Assembly: GCA_020091685.1 (NCBI GenBank)
Contig: CM034595.1
Span: forward strand, 11,088,525 to 11,152,524
Reading direction: 5' to 3'
DNA from: Lutjanus erythropterus
Taxonomy: Eukaryota; Chordata; Actinopteri; Lutjaniformes; Lutjanidae
Length of the DNA stretch: 64,000 nt
How positions within the stretch are numbered: position 1 is the stretch's first letter; each line of letters opens with the position of its first letter. The notes beneath the pieces were generated by a model. It was not told the DNA's origin. It was given only the letters and a program-made list of their open reading frames with translations, and ran no database searches. The translations under genes and the position numbers were made by a program. This document shows positions 1 to 10,025 of this stretch, one piece after another.

Positions 1-928
1 CAGCCACACAGCCGGTGCAGGCACCTTACCCAGAGAAATGACAGCATGCAGAACATTTCTCTGAGGTAGCAGTGGACGGATATTAAAACTTTTGGCTGAA
101 AGAGTTGCTGTCATTGTGTGTTTCCATTGCCAAGTGTTGCATAACTTCGTTACCAATGATGACACTTATGCCTTAAGATAAAGCACAAGAGGAAACTGCA
201 CTGAAATTATGAATTTATTTTCACCTTTTCTCGCTTGCTACATCATAATTTGCATCAACTATCCATCAATTTGATGGAAACTCAGCCAGTGACAACGTGG
301 GAGAATTACTGAGTCAATCAGTTAAAGACTGGGCGAGTTTGCAAATTAGACAGAGTAAATGAGGAAAAATATACTTGTGGTAAATTTTCCCTTCTTTTTA
401 AATAATCGTTAAGAAAGATAAATACAACCAGGCATTGGATCTGCCCCACTATCTGCCATTTACTAAACTGTCTCAATTGCTAATTGAATAAAAACTGTGG
501 TGGATGGTTTTGACGTTATTGGGCAAAAATTTCATAATAAATCTTCAGCATATTGTAATTCAAGAGGTGTGAGAGAATACTCAACTTCTGCACCTCGTCT
601 TGGCTCTGTTTTTAGGTTTCAGAAAACGTAGCCCATGACAGGAGACTTTGGCCAATCGCAGCGAGCGATTCTGGAGAAAGATCGTTGATTGTTGGGACTC
701 ATTCCCAGGTTGTCAAACACAGATGCTTGGGTTTCGAGCCACCAACCCCGAGTTATGGTATTTGATGACCTGTGAATGAGACTCAAAAATAAACTTCCAC
801 TTCCCCTTAACTGCTTACTGCACCTTTAATGTGTGGCGTAACAAAGAAATGCTGTATTTTCATGGTTGTCCATAAATGCCACATACCATGTATACCATGC
901 ACTATAGAGGACACTGAGCCTACCATCA
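1..928. other. fbxl4 intron sequence, nothing recognised
   Basis: AT-rich intronic DNA downstream of the last visible fbxl4 exon. I searched the minus strand for the expected next LRR exon (DLWRC-type motif) and saw none. No repeat family was recognised. Confidence 0.5.
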
Positions 929-1522
929 TTAAAGGAATAGTCTGAAAAATTTGACAAAGAATACACTGGGATACACTGGGATCACTTTCAGAGTGATTTG
1001 GTGAATGATGAATGAAACACTGACAGCCAATCAAAATCTATTGTTTGTATAGAACTTCTTAAATGCTTATATAACGAAATATTACGAGGCAAATTACACT
1101 TCAAACCATCATTTTAGTTTGGTGCTGATGGGGTCTCTGATGTTCGTTTGGTCCTTGCTGATGTCCTCTTGAGGACTGCCAGGATACCATCAAATTAATG
1201 TCGAATCATTCCAAAGTGGGAATAAAATTTTGTATTGGATTCTACTGATGCCTCTCATCTTTTAATCTTTTAAGATTTTTGTGAACCATATACTGTTTTT
1301 TTCTCCTCTGTGCAATGTACAGCAGTAAAATGTCTCCAATATTCATTTTCCTAAGCTGCCGACACAGCTGGAGCTGAACATTGTTATTCATCAGTGTGGA
1401 TGTTCCCGTTGTTATCATTATAGTCATTGTTCTAGTTATCGTTCTTGGTGTGTGGATGGTTCTTTGCTCTCCACAAGAAAACAAATAAACACATTTCCAA
1501 AAATGTCAAACTATTCCTTTAA
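929..1522. mobile_element. TTAA-flanked inverted-repeat element (AAAGGAATAGT type)
   Basis: The left end reads TTAAAGGAATAGTCTGA and the right end is its complement (ACTATTCCTTTAA at 1510-1522). Together they form terminal inverted repeats around about 590 bases. TTAA at both extremities fits a piggyBac-like target-site preference. There is no coding capacity. The same terminal motif occurs at 30947 and 32792. Confidence 0.6.
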
Positions 1523-1932
1523 GCCTACAGTATGTAAAAAAAAAGTGATGGCAGCAAATTTGTTCATTAAGAAAGTAAAGAGCCTATCAGTGTTATTATA
1601 TCTGTTTAGTGAGAAATCAAGACTCTGGGTTATTTGTGTTGGTACCGTGTTTGTGTTACAGTGTGTGTGTATAGTTCACTAATGTTTTAACTGTCTTGTG
1701 AAGTGAGGCTGAAAATAAATTTCTAGCCAAGGAGGGACAAACAAAGTATTCACATAATCTGTGTTCAGTTCATTATCGCTGGCTTTGCCTATTTTACACC
1801 CAACCAGTTTATTGTTAGCAGCTCAATTACTGCAACACTACTGATGTCTCTGCCATCTTCTGGACAAGCTGCTATTCAACAAGGACACATGGAAGGTTGT
1901 GTGTTTAACAGGCTGTGCTTTATTTGGACTGC

Positions 1933-1934
<2 letters not shown>

Positions 1935-1994
<60 letters not shown>

Positions 1995-1996
1995 TG
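1935..1996. repeat. (CT)n(GT)n compound microsatellite
   Basis: About 43 bases of CT followed by about 19 bases of GT on the plus strand. On the fbxl4 strand this is (CA)n then (GA)n beginning nine bases after the donor of the 2006-2077 exon. Confidence 0.97.
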
Positions 1997-2005
1997 CATT
2001 CTCAC

Positions 2006-2077
2006 CCTCACACAGCTCCCTAGGTTGAGGTGTCTCAGCTCTATGCAGAAAGTCAGGATGCTCAGAATAGCTGTTTG
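2006..2077 (-). CDS. fbxl4: fbxl4 coding exon 5 (small LRR exon)
   Basis: A 72-base, 24-codon exon in phase 0 on both sides. Acceptor TCTCTGCAG precedes CAA at 2077, and the product reads QTAILSILTFC then ELRHLNLGSCVR, which aligns with human FBXL4 (QTALLSILNFC and following). The donor is GTGAGA. Nine intronic bases later a long CA/GA simple repeat begins. The following exons, encoding about 165 C-terminal residues including the remaining LRRs, are not found between here and position 1 and must lie outside the window, so the gene is truncated by the window edge. Confidence 0.9.
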
Positions 2078-2225
2078 CTGCAGAGACAACAAGGAGGAAG
2101 AAAAAAAGAGAAAGATGCAGATTTGTCATTTTATTACCTTTACTATATTTATCAAACATCTTATTCATTCCACTTTGGTACCGTGGTATTATACAAGAGC
2201 CTATAGGTTGCAATCAAGACCTAAC

Positions 2226-2480
2226 TAGAGCCGCAAGCAAAACATTTGCTGATTCCAGCACCTTAAATGTGAGGATTTGCTGCTTTTCTTTGTCATTTCT
2301 AAAAATAAAAAATGCTGGATGGATGAAAGAAGCAATCTGAAGACTTCACTTTGGGCTCTGGGAAATTGTGATGAGCATTTTTCAGAATTTTTGGCCATAT
2401 TATAGACTAAGTAATCAATTGCTCATAAAAATAACTGGCAGATAAATTGATAATGCAAATTATTATTAGTTGCAGCCCTA
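2226..2480. mobile_element. Short inverted-repeat element, GGGCTGCAAC family, copy 1
   Basis: Starts TAGAGCCGCAAG and ends GTTGCAGCCCTA. The interior shares blocks such as CTGATTCCAGCACCTTAAATGTGA and GACTTCACTTTGGGCT (compared in pieces) with the copies at 6726, 44902 and 59015. It is a non-autonomous DNA transposon remnant of a kind common in percomorph fish. This copy is diverged. Confidence 0.65.
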
Positions 2481-2561
2481 GATATGACAAAAAGAAAAAA
2501 AAAATCAGGAAACATCGGGGGACATAATAAAGGAGAAGAAAGAAAAAAGGAAACTTCACTT

Positions 2562-3060
2562 TAGAGTCTGACCGATACATTGGTCGATATATCAGACCAA
2601 TATTGGCTCATCACAGCTATATCGATACTGGCATATATGTTGTCCAATATGAGCATGTATGAACAGAACATAATGCAGATGTTTTTAATTTTTAGCATTT
2701 TATGTATATTAATATTTAGATATATTTATTTATTTATATATTACTGTTTATTTATTTCTGTGTGTATATATGTGTGTGTGCATTTTTATATACATTTTGC
2801 TCTATTTGTTTATTCATAGTTACCGAACTGTCATTTTGGACAATAATATTTATTGTTAAACAGTAAAATATGCAGCCTCTGTTACATTTGTTTGTAAAAA
2901 ATTTTATCCACTTTTGAGGGACCATTGACAAACAAATGTGTGTATATGTAATATGTTTTATATTCTGTATAAAGAATATTGCCTGATATGTCAATGTCAG
3001 AATTTTTTCACTCCCTAATATCAGTATTGGCCCCAGAAATCCAGAATCAGTCGGGCTCTA
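2562..3060. mobile_element. Inverted-repeat element, CCGATAT family, copy 1
   Basis: The ends are TAGAGTCTGACCGATA and the complement of TAGAGCCCGACTGATT, making about 500 bases with imperfect terminal inverted repeats. The interior is AT-rich and has no coding potential. The stretch TATTGGCTCATCACAGCTAT is shared, in inverse orientation, with the element at 12633-12988. Confidence 0.7.
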
Positions 3061-3470
3061 CCTCACTTAAATAACCATGTTGGAGCCACATATTCGACAA
3101 CAAAATTAACCCCTGACATCTTATCTGAGTGTAAATCTACAGGGTATACATTAAGACAACAATATACGTTTAAGAAACAGCAACATGTCCTGTCATGTCA
3201 TCCAAAGTTCCTCCTAAGTGATTTCCTGTCTGCTGCCTGGCTCACTCAGGTAACACTTGCTGTATTTAAGAAAATTTAATATGATACAACAGATAGTTTT
3301 TACGTCTCCTCACAGACTTGAGCGCAGTGAGGACAGACACCTCTCCAGTGGCACTGCAGCTTGGATAGAGATATGGGAATTCAACACTGCAACTGCCAAC
3401 ACATGTACCTCAGTGGCAGCCGAAAGTGTGAGACATGAAAGTGAAAGCCTTTTGTGTGAGTGTGTGTTTG

Positions 3471-3491
3471 GTGCGTGTGTGTGTGTGTGTA
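3471..3491. repeat. Short (GT)n tract
   Basis: Simple dinucleotide repeat within the intron between fbxl4 exons at 2006-2077 and 5843-6056. The surrounding 3061-4001 holds no other recognised feature. Confidence 0.8.
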
Positions 3492-4001
3492 TGCTCGAGT
3501 CTGTCGCTGGCATCTTTATAAACGCCTCTCTCCGGCGAGCTAGCCATTTAATTAGAGCAGTGACAGGGTAATGACAGCTGAGATGTCAGGGCCTCAAACA
3601 GACACACAGCTCGCTCTGTCTGCCTGCCGGGGTATAAACAACCTGCAGCATGCTGCCTGGCTCCACCGCAGAAACTCTACACTGCCTCCTGCCCACAGCG
3701 CCACTCTGAAACATGACAAACACTGGAGAAAACACTGAGGAGCAACACCAAAACACAAGACAGTGGTTTTACACGGCAGACAGGCCTGAACCTGATGCAG
3801 TACTGTTCATGTCTTTTAGGCCCCCTGGGTTCAGAGTTGACTCAGTTCATCTTAAAAGACAACAACACAGAATCACGAAACATGTACCTTTGAATCAGCA
3901 GCTTCTGGAGATGTATGTGTTGTGCCCAAGGCACACAAACATGACAAGCCAAAATATCAAGGCACACCTGTATTCATATCTGTGCAGAATAGCCTCTACA
4001 A

Positions 4002-4746
4002 CAGTGGTTTTCAAAGTGGGGCCTGGGGACCAAAGGGTGTCCTTCAGCGGGTTATAGAGGAATAAAATATATTAAATTCTATCACTTTTTTGGAAGTTGG
4101 AACTGAAAGGGAAAAATCAGGGTTGGCTGTTTTAATTGACTGTCATTTATAGTGATCCTAGTTTGGTTACTGACTATGAAGAACTAATAATCTTCTAACT
4201 GAGGGGAAATAAAAAAATTAAAATTAAAATTTAAAAAAAATAAAAATTTCTAAAATTTTAAAAAATTACTTTTAAAACTTTGGGAACTCCTGTTCTATTA
4301 CACATTACTCTTATCACTCTGTAAATGTTTAGTTTTACTTACTAATTCTGACTAAAATTTGATAAACAACTATATTAATCATGAAATATTTATTACCAAA
4401 ATAATTTAAGAGTTCCTTTTAAACTTCAACAATCTAAGCAGCTACACACTCATATATACACATACATACACACCTGACAGGTCAGGACTGCCATCTGCAC
4501 AAATGTCAAAAACTCAGGTTTGTTTTGAAGAATACTTTATACTGGATTTTTTAAAAGAATTTTACAGGGATGTTAGAATTTGTCTGTGCATCTGAGTGTT
4601 AGTGTGTACAGAGTACTGAATTGTAAATTGAAAATTCATTCATAGCTTTTTGTATAGTTGCATGTTACAATAATAAAGTATGGTTGTCAAAAAATCCCAC
4701 AGCACACCTGGTCGTACCTCATGGCACACCGTCTGGGAACCATTGT
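4002..4746. mobile_element. hAT-like CAGTGGTT element remnant(s)
   Basis: CAGTGGTTTTCAAAGT at 4002 faces an inverted AACAGGAGTTCCCAAAGT ending at 4293. A second inverted end (CAATGGTTCCCAGACGG on the complement) finishes near 4746. This probably represents two adjacent or nested copies of non-autonomous hAT-like elements. The internal 4200-4260 stretch is A/T-only low complexity. Confidence 0.5.
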
Positions 4747-5842
4747 ATTAGTCCTGAAGTCAAGGCTTCTGAAAGTCTATTTAATTACAACTTTTACTAA
4801 ATCACTGTTTTCCTATCAACACAGTGGCACAGTCTGAAACCTCACCTTTAGTTGGACTGCTCACAGCTCATAAACCTACTGTGTGCAGGCATTGATAAGG
4901 GGTTGTGAGTGAGAATGACTTGGCTGTGAAAGATCACAAGCTAAAAAGGTCGGAAACCACTAGAGTAAAGCCTCAAGTGGTGAGGTGAGACCAGGATCGC
5001 TGTGTATCACTAGTTTCTTGGAACAGTGGAAATCATGCAAGCTACCTACTTGTACGTTTGTTTTGTTCCAAACAGTTGCAGATAAAGAGACAATCATCTT
5101 TTCTACCAACAATAGATGAATCTGCTGTGCAGAATGTCTGCAAGCAAGAGAGAAAATGATTACCACTGTAGCAAAATAAAATTGATAATGCCCTGAATTG
5201 TGAAAGCAGCAGGGAATGAGGATTGCTGATAAAATGGCTTTGTTTTTTTTGCTAAAATGCTCATGTTATTGTCACACAGACATGTTGACATCCAAGCATA
5301 TCAGTCTTTTTGCTGTTAGTAATGTGAATATTCACCAAAGCCTTGTAATAGACCTTTTTCACAGCAGCCATTTTTACATGAAATAGTAGGGTAAACATAG
5401 GTATTACTAATGAAACGGAGTCAAATGAAAAGGAACAATAAATTTCATTAATTAAACCTGTCATGATCTCGTGAAAAAGGTAGCATACGGATGTGACCTA
5501 TTAGCTTAGTATCTGATTGTGACTGACTTGTGATGATTATGGTTTTTTGTGCCCTTGACCAGTTTACATCAGAGTTGTGACAGAGACAGCCAACATGGGA
5601 AATGACTCAGTGAAAGCAGCATTTGCAACAGGAAATAAAGTACTGCTGTTGTGACACAACACTTAAATTGAGTTCATTTTAAGACTTTAAATATTTTAAT
5701 TGTCACTTGCACATAAATATCAACTAGGCGGATTAATAGCTTCAGTAGATCTGACTTTTAACAAACCAATCTCAATTTGGTGCTTTCAATCATATAACAC
5801 AGCCTCCAGATAAAAGTTCACAGGTGTGTTGACCGTGCCTAC
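4747..5842. other. fbxl4 intron, nothing recognised
   Basis: AT-rich intronic sequence immediately downstream of the 5843-6056 exon on the minus strand. No coding homology or repeat family was recognised. Confidence 0.4.
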
Positions 5843-6056
5843 CTCTATCTTTGTCCGGTAGAGCACCAGCCTGCGGAGGCGTGTTAATTTAGAGATGTGT
5901 GTGAAGGCCTGTGGGTTGAGGCGGTCGCAGGAGGACAGGTTGAGCTCCTGAAGCCCCGGACAAGCCTGCGAGATGACCTCGAGACAGGCCTCGTTCAGGA
6001 AGTGGCAGCACGACAGCTCGAGGCAGACCAGGCTGAGGCCACAGGCCTTCATGAAG
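5843..6056 (-). CDS. fbxl4: fbxl4 coding exon 4 (central LRRs)
   Basis: The acceptor TCCCCTCAG is followed by C, which completes the split codon as AGC (Ser, where human has Arg). The frame then reads [43 protein letters not shown] and [12 protein letters not shown]: two to three consecutive leucine-rich repeats that align with human FBXL4 without gaps. The exon ends at GAG before donor GTAGGC, phase 0, and is 214 bases long (1 + 71 codons). LRRs in this family form the substrate-binding arc. Confidence 0.95.
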
Positions 6057-6725
6057 CTGAGGGGAGGAATGGACAGAGAGGGACAGACATGAGTGGAAGC
6101 AGAGAGGAGTAAATTCATCCCACATAAGGATAAGTGGACAGAGCCTCCAGGTCTGGAAAGTGAAACCTGCATTCCTTATAATAACCAGCAGCGGGCAGCT
6201 CAACTGATTTAAAAAACAAAAAAGTCTGATTGTGTGGAAGTCTATGAGAAAATTAAGCTACTTCTCATCCAATTTATTACCCCAGTAAATAGTTTGCTAA
6301 TGAATTTATGGTCTCAAATACAGCATGATGCTCATTTTGTAAATTACGGTCCCATTTAGAGTAAAATAGTTGGAAAAACGGGGCATGCTTTAGGGCGGGG
6401 CTACATTGTGTTTCCAGTTTCCAGCACAGCCTCCTGAAAGTCAGATCAAACTGTGAAACCAGACAGTGCTGATCAAGTATGGATCAAGATTCTATTAAAC
6501 AATGCCTATTTCTCACTATAAAGTTTTCAGAAACATATTTAGTGTACTGTTTAGGTGTAATACTAGAATGACAGCAGGCAGGCAGGTAGCCATTATTTTA
6601 TGCTGAATGGATGAGCCAAACCGCAGCACCGCCCGAGTCGCAGCTTGACACTGTATGCTCTATGCTCTGGTTGCAAAAAAAACCAAAAAACAAGATGGTA
6701 ACCCCCATAATGCCAAAGTTGAGAA

Positions 6726-7059
6726 TAGGGCTGTAACTATTATTATTGATTCATCTGTTGATCATTTTCTCAATTAATCCATTGGTTGTTTGGTTCACAA
6801 AATGTAAGAAAATTGGTGAAAAATGTTGATCAGTGTTTTCCAAAGCCCAAGGTGATGTCCTCAGATGTCACAAAGTGATATTCAGTTTACTGTCATTAAG
6901 GAGTAAAGAAATGACAAAATGTTTACATTTGAGAAGCCGAGATCAGAGAATTTGTACATTTTTTTTAATTAAAAAATAACTAAAAATGATTATTTGATAA
7001 TCAGAATAGTTGGGATTCATTTAATATTACTTATTAATCAATTAATTGTTGCAGCTCTA
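6726..7059. mobile_element. Short inverted-repeat element, GGGCTGCAAC family, copy 2 (most complete)
   Basis: The ends are TAGGGCTGTAACTATT and its imperfect complement (GTTGCAGCTCTA), about 330 bases, in the fbxl4 intron between the 5843-6056 and 7321-7565 exons. The interior contains GTTGTTTGGTTCACAAAATG and GATCAGTGTTTTCCAAAGCC, diagnostic of the family. It is the longest of four copies seen. Confidence 0.75.
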
Positions 7060-7320
7060 CTCCTGGTTTCAAAATAATGGTCCACAAGTCAGTGGGTGAC
7101 ATCATGGGGGCTCGGCCCCCTTATTCAACTCTTTATGATCCCACATCAGCAACCTTCTTGTCCACCTGTCCCTATATGGACAATAAGGTTGATGTCTGTT
7201 TACATGATCTCTTACTTTCTTTGTGTCATGAATTACTGAAAAAGTTTAACTCCCTCAAAACAAATCTTTGTGTTTATCCAAGGTCATCTCTCTGTTTTTT
7301 TGTAGCACTGACAGTCTGAC

Positions 7321-7565
7321 CTGCTGAAGCCGGTCAGGGTGAGAGCCCCACGGTTGCCGGTCCAGGACAGGTTGAGCCTCTGGAGGAGGGTGCAGCGGCT
7401 CTGCAGGTGTCCCAGGGAGGCGTCACTCAGCCGGCCCCAGTAGGGCTGCAGACTCAGCTGGGTGTACTGCAGCGGGTCGCAGCAGTGCTGGTGCAGCAGC
7501 TTACAGCTCTGGGCCAGACGGCTGAGGTCTGGCAGGGTCAGGTGGCTCAGTATCAGCTGGATGAG
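7321..7565 (-). CDS. fbxl4: fbxl4 coding exon 3 (F-box and first LRRs)
   Basis: The acceptor CATCCGTAG precedes CTC at 7565 and the exon continues the F-box directly: [19 protein letters not shown], then [14 protein letters not shown]. The F-box is the Skp1-binding segment that links the protein to Cul1. It is followed by the first leucine-rich repeats ([23 protein letters not shown]). The exon ends GFS plus AG, phase 2, before donor GTCAGA. The length is 245 bases (81 codons plus two). This exon was translated by hand from the complement because it lacks a suitable start codon in frame. A CTCCT pentamer array lies immediately upstream in the intron (7600-7649). Confidence 0.93.
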
Positions 7566-7599
7566 CTACGGATGGAAGACGGGGAGAGGGGTTAGGTTA

Positions 7600-7649
7600 G
7601 GAGAGGAGAGGAGAGGAGAGGAGAGGAGAGGAGAGGAGAGGAGAGGAGG
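7600..7649. repeat. (GAGAG/GAGGA)n pentamer microsatellite
   Basis: About ten copies of AGGAG on the plus strand, i.e. CTCCT on the fbxl4 strand, starting 35 bases upstream of the acceptor of the 7321-7565 exon. The next 250 bases (7690-7870) are also purine-rich on the plus strand. Confidence 0.97.
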
Positions 7650-8026
7650 TGCTTTGTACATTATAGAAAAGATGAAGCAGTAGAATTAAGAGCAGGATGA
7701 AGAGCAGTTAAAGGAGGAGGAGTGAATAAAAGTGCAGAATGAGGGGTTTAGAGTGAGGGTGGAGGGGACGGAGGGGAAGACAAGTGAAGGAGGAGATGAA
7801 AGAAGGGCCAGAGAGACGGGGGAGGACAGTTGCCTTCTCTTCAGCAGGAACATGAACATCACTATCGTGTCTTTTGACATTCTTCAGTGTAAAAAAAAAA
7901 AAAAAAACTTGGGGGGGCTTGTCGAGAGAAAGAGAGTTTGATTGTTGACAGAAGAGATGTTTTTGTGAACTGACAGAATCTCGTAGAGTGAAACGTGTCT
8001 TTGAATTTCTCGTGTTAAATCTGAGA

Positions 8027-8027
8027 N
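8027..8027. other. Unresolved base (N)
   Basis: The only ambiguous nucleotide in the window, in the fbxl4 intron. The flanking intron (7650-9100) otherwise holds only a poly-A run at about 7891-7906 and no recognised element. Confidence 0.99.
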
Positions 8028-9100
8028 TAGCATAATAGGGAACATTAAAGAGAAGTAGAACCAAGTAAACAACGAAGAATAACAGAGTAGAGAATGTTAA
8101 TAGCGTCCCCTCTGTCAGGCAGATCTAAATAGTGGTTATCTGGAACACAAAGCACTGATAGCAGGATCAGTGGCGAGGTGAGCCGGCTTGTTTTGCACTG
8201 CGTTCGTGTGCCTTCTCAAAGAGAAAGAATGACTGTGCTCGTGTGAGTGTGTGTTGCAGAGAATTAACAATACACGGTGTTCAGGCGGGTATCAGCTGAC
8301 AGATAATAGCTATATTGTGTTTCTGAAACAAACACATGGCGGTTGTGAAGACTGCTGTTAATGGCAGCGGTTTGGAGAGGAGATAAGAGAGGGAATATCA
8401 AGAGTACTGCCGGTGTTTTGAAGCTCGCCTCAGACAACATGATACGTCTGCGTGGCATGAAAATGACTGTGTCCGTGAGTGCAAACGAGATCAAGTGTCA
8501 GAATGCGTCCAAGCCACAATGTTGATGTGTTTGTGTGGAATATTGGGAAATACAGAGAACATATACACTCAGTCAGGGGCACGTATACTATAATGATTTA
8601 AGGGCTAGCTGTTGCTAATGACTGCAGAGTTTAGTATGGATCATCATCAGCAGTCAACTTATATAAATGATTCTGTGCATCTAAACAATTTATTATTTTT
8701 AGGCGGTAAGGAGAAAAATTGAGACTTTAAACATTAACAACTTTTTTTCAGTCATGCTACAGTGCATCTGTGCTGAAACAATTATTGATTAGCTGAGTGA
8801 TAAAATATACGACACAGCATTCTTTACAATCAGTTACAATCATCATTTTTAATGGATTAAAAGTCATTTTGCAAGCAGATTTACCAAGGTTTTCTCCCAG
8901 AACACTTGAATTAAATTGTGTTTAAAGATCATTATTATGATTATTATTATGGAACTTTTGCCCACCTTTTGACACCAAAAATACTGCTGCCTACCCCAGC
9001 TTTAATGGCACCTACTAGTACTAATGTGGGTGCCAGCAGAATGTGGGACCTCCATATTTGTCAAAATAAATCAAAATGATCATGTGAGGGACACCTTAGC

Positions 9101-9600
9101 TCAGACCTGGACAAAACAAGGCCCGGGGGCCAGATGCGGCCCTCTGAATGGTTTTATGTGGCCTGCAAGGTCATCATGGAAATACCAAAAATTAAATATC
9201 TAGCAAAAACAGTCAATAAGATTTAGCTTACAATTAAACCATTATCAAACCTTTATTTTGAAAGGGGTCAGTGCTGTGTTCATTGGTATTGATGATGAAC
9301 TGAATCTTTATATTAATCTGTAACTTTAGTCACTCAATGCTACACACGCTGGTTATGTAGTTCTTCTTCTACTCTTGCTGTGACTGTCGTTGCGACTTGT
9401 ATGCAGCATGCATGGTACACTGTAAAACATCAAGTTTTGGACACTGCCAACAAAACATTAGCCCACAATTCATCAAATGGCAATTCAGAAAGTGTGACCA
9501 ACAGTAGAACTGCTCTATATAGAACACTTTCATTACATTATTAGAGATTTGACCATTATTAGGTCCTTATATCATTTGTGTCTGGCCTATGGCAGCCTGA
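9101..9600. mobile_element. Probable hAT-like element with GGCCCGGGGGCC end
   Basis: CAGACCTGGACAAAACAAGG followed by CCCGGGGGCCAGATGCGGCC is the characteristic end of a widespread vertebrate hAT-type repeat. The other end is probably near GAGGCCCCCC at 9613-9622, so the limits are uncertain. No open transposase frame remains. Confidence 0.45.
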
Positions 9601-9688
9601 TCAATTTGTCATGAGGCCCCCCCATGAAAAATAAATGCTCAATATTTAGATAATTAGCATTGGTCAAAAATATTCCTCTTCTAATCAC

Positions 9689-10025
9689 CTCATATGGCAG
9701 TTTGTCAAAATAGCCATTTCCTGTCCTCTGATGCTTGCCGTCTCCTCCTGGTCTGAATGGACCTCCCACATCAGACAGCTCCTCCTCACTGTCACTAAGA
9801 TCATTAATGTCAATCACAGGCATCTTATAGAGGGCCAGCATGGGCCTCTCTTTCACCCCGCGCAGGATAACGGCGTCCAGCTCAGTGTAGTAGTCCAGCA
9901 GGGAGCTGTTGACCTCCAGGCGCAGTAGGTTGGTAGGGAAGTTGATATGCTTGATGGTGGGGGAAAACTGGCGTGCCTGGGGTGTCAGCACTTTAGTGGG
10001 CTCCCCAGACCACAGCACCTCCCAC
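9689..10025 (-). CDS. fbxl4: fbxl4 coding exon 2 (rest of discoidin-like domain, linker, start of F-box)
   Basis: The acceptor TTTTGTCCAG precedes 10025. The first base G completes the Arg codon split from the previous exon, and the frame then reads [27 protein letters not shown] and YYTELDAV, all close to human FBXL4. After this conserved block comes an acidic, Gly-rich linker ([13 protein letters not shown]) that is poorly conserved with the human sequence. It is followed by GYFDKLPYE, the entry to the F-box. The exon ends at GAG with donor GTGATT, in phase 0. The length is 337 bases (1 + 112 codons). Reading past the donor runs into non-homologous sequence, which supports the boundary. Confidence 0.95.
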
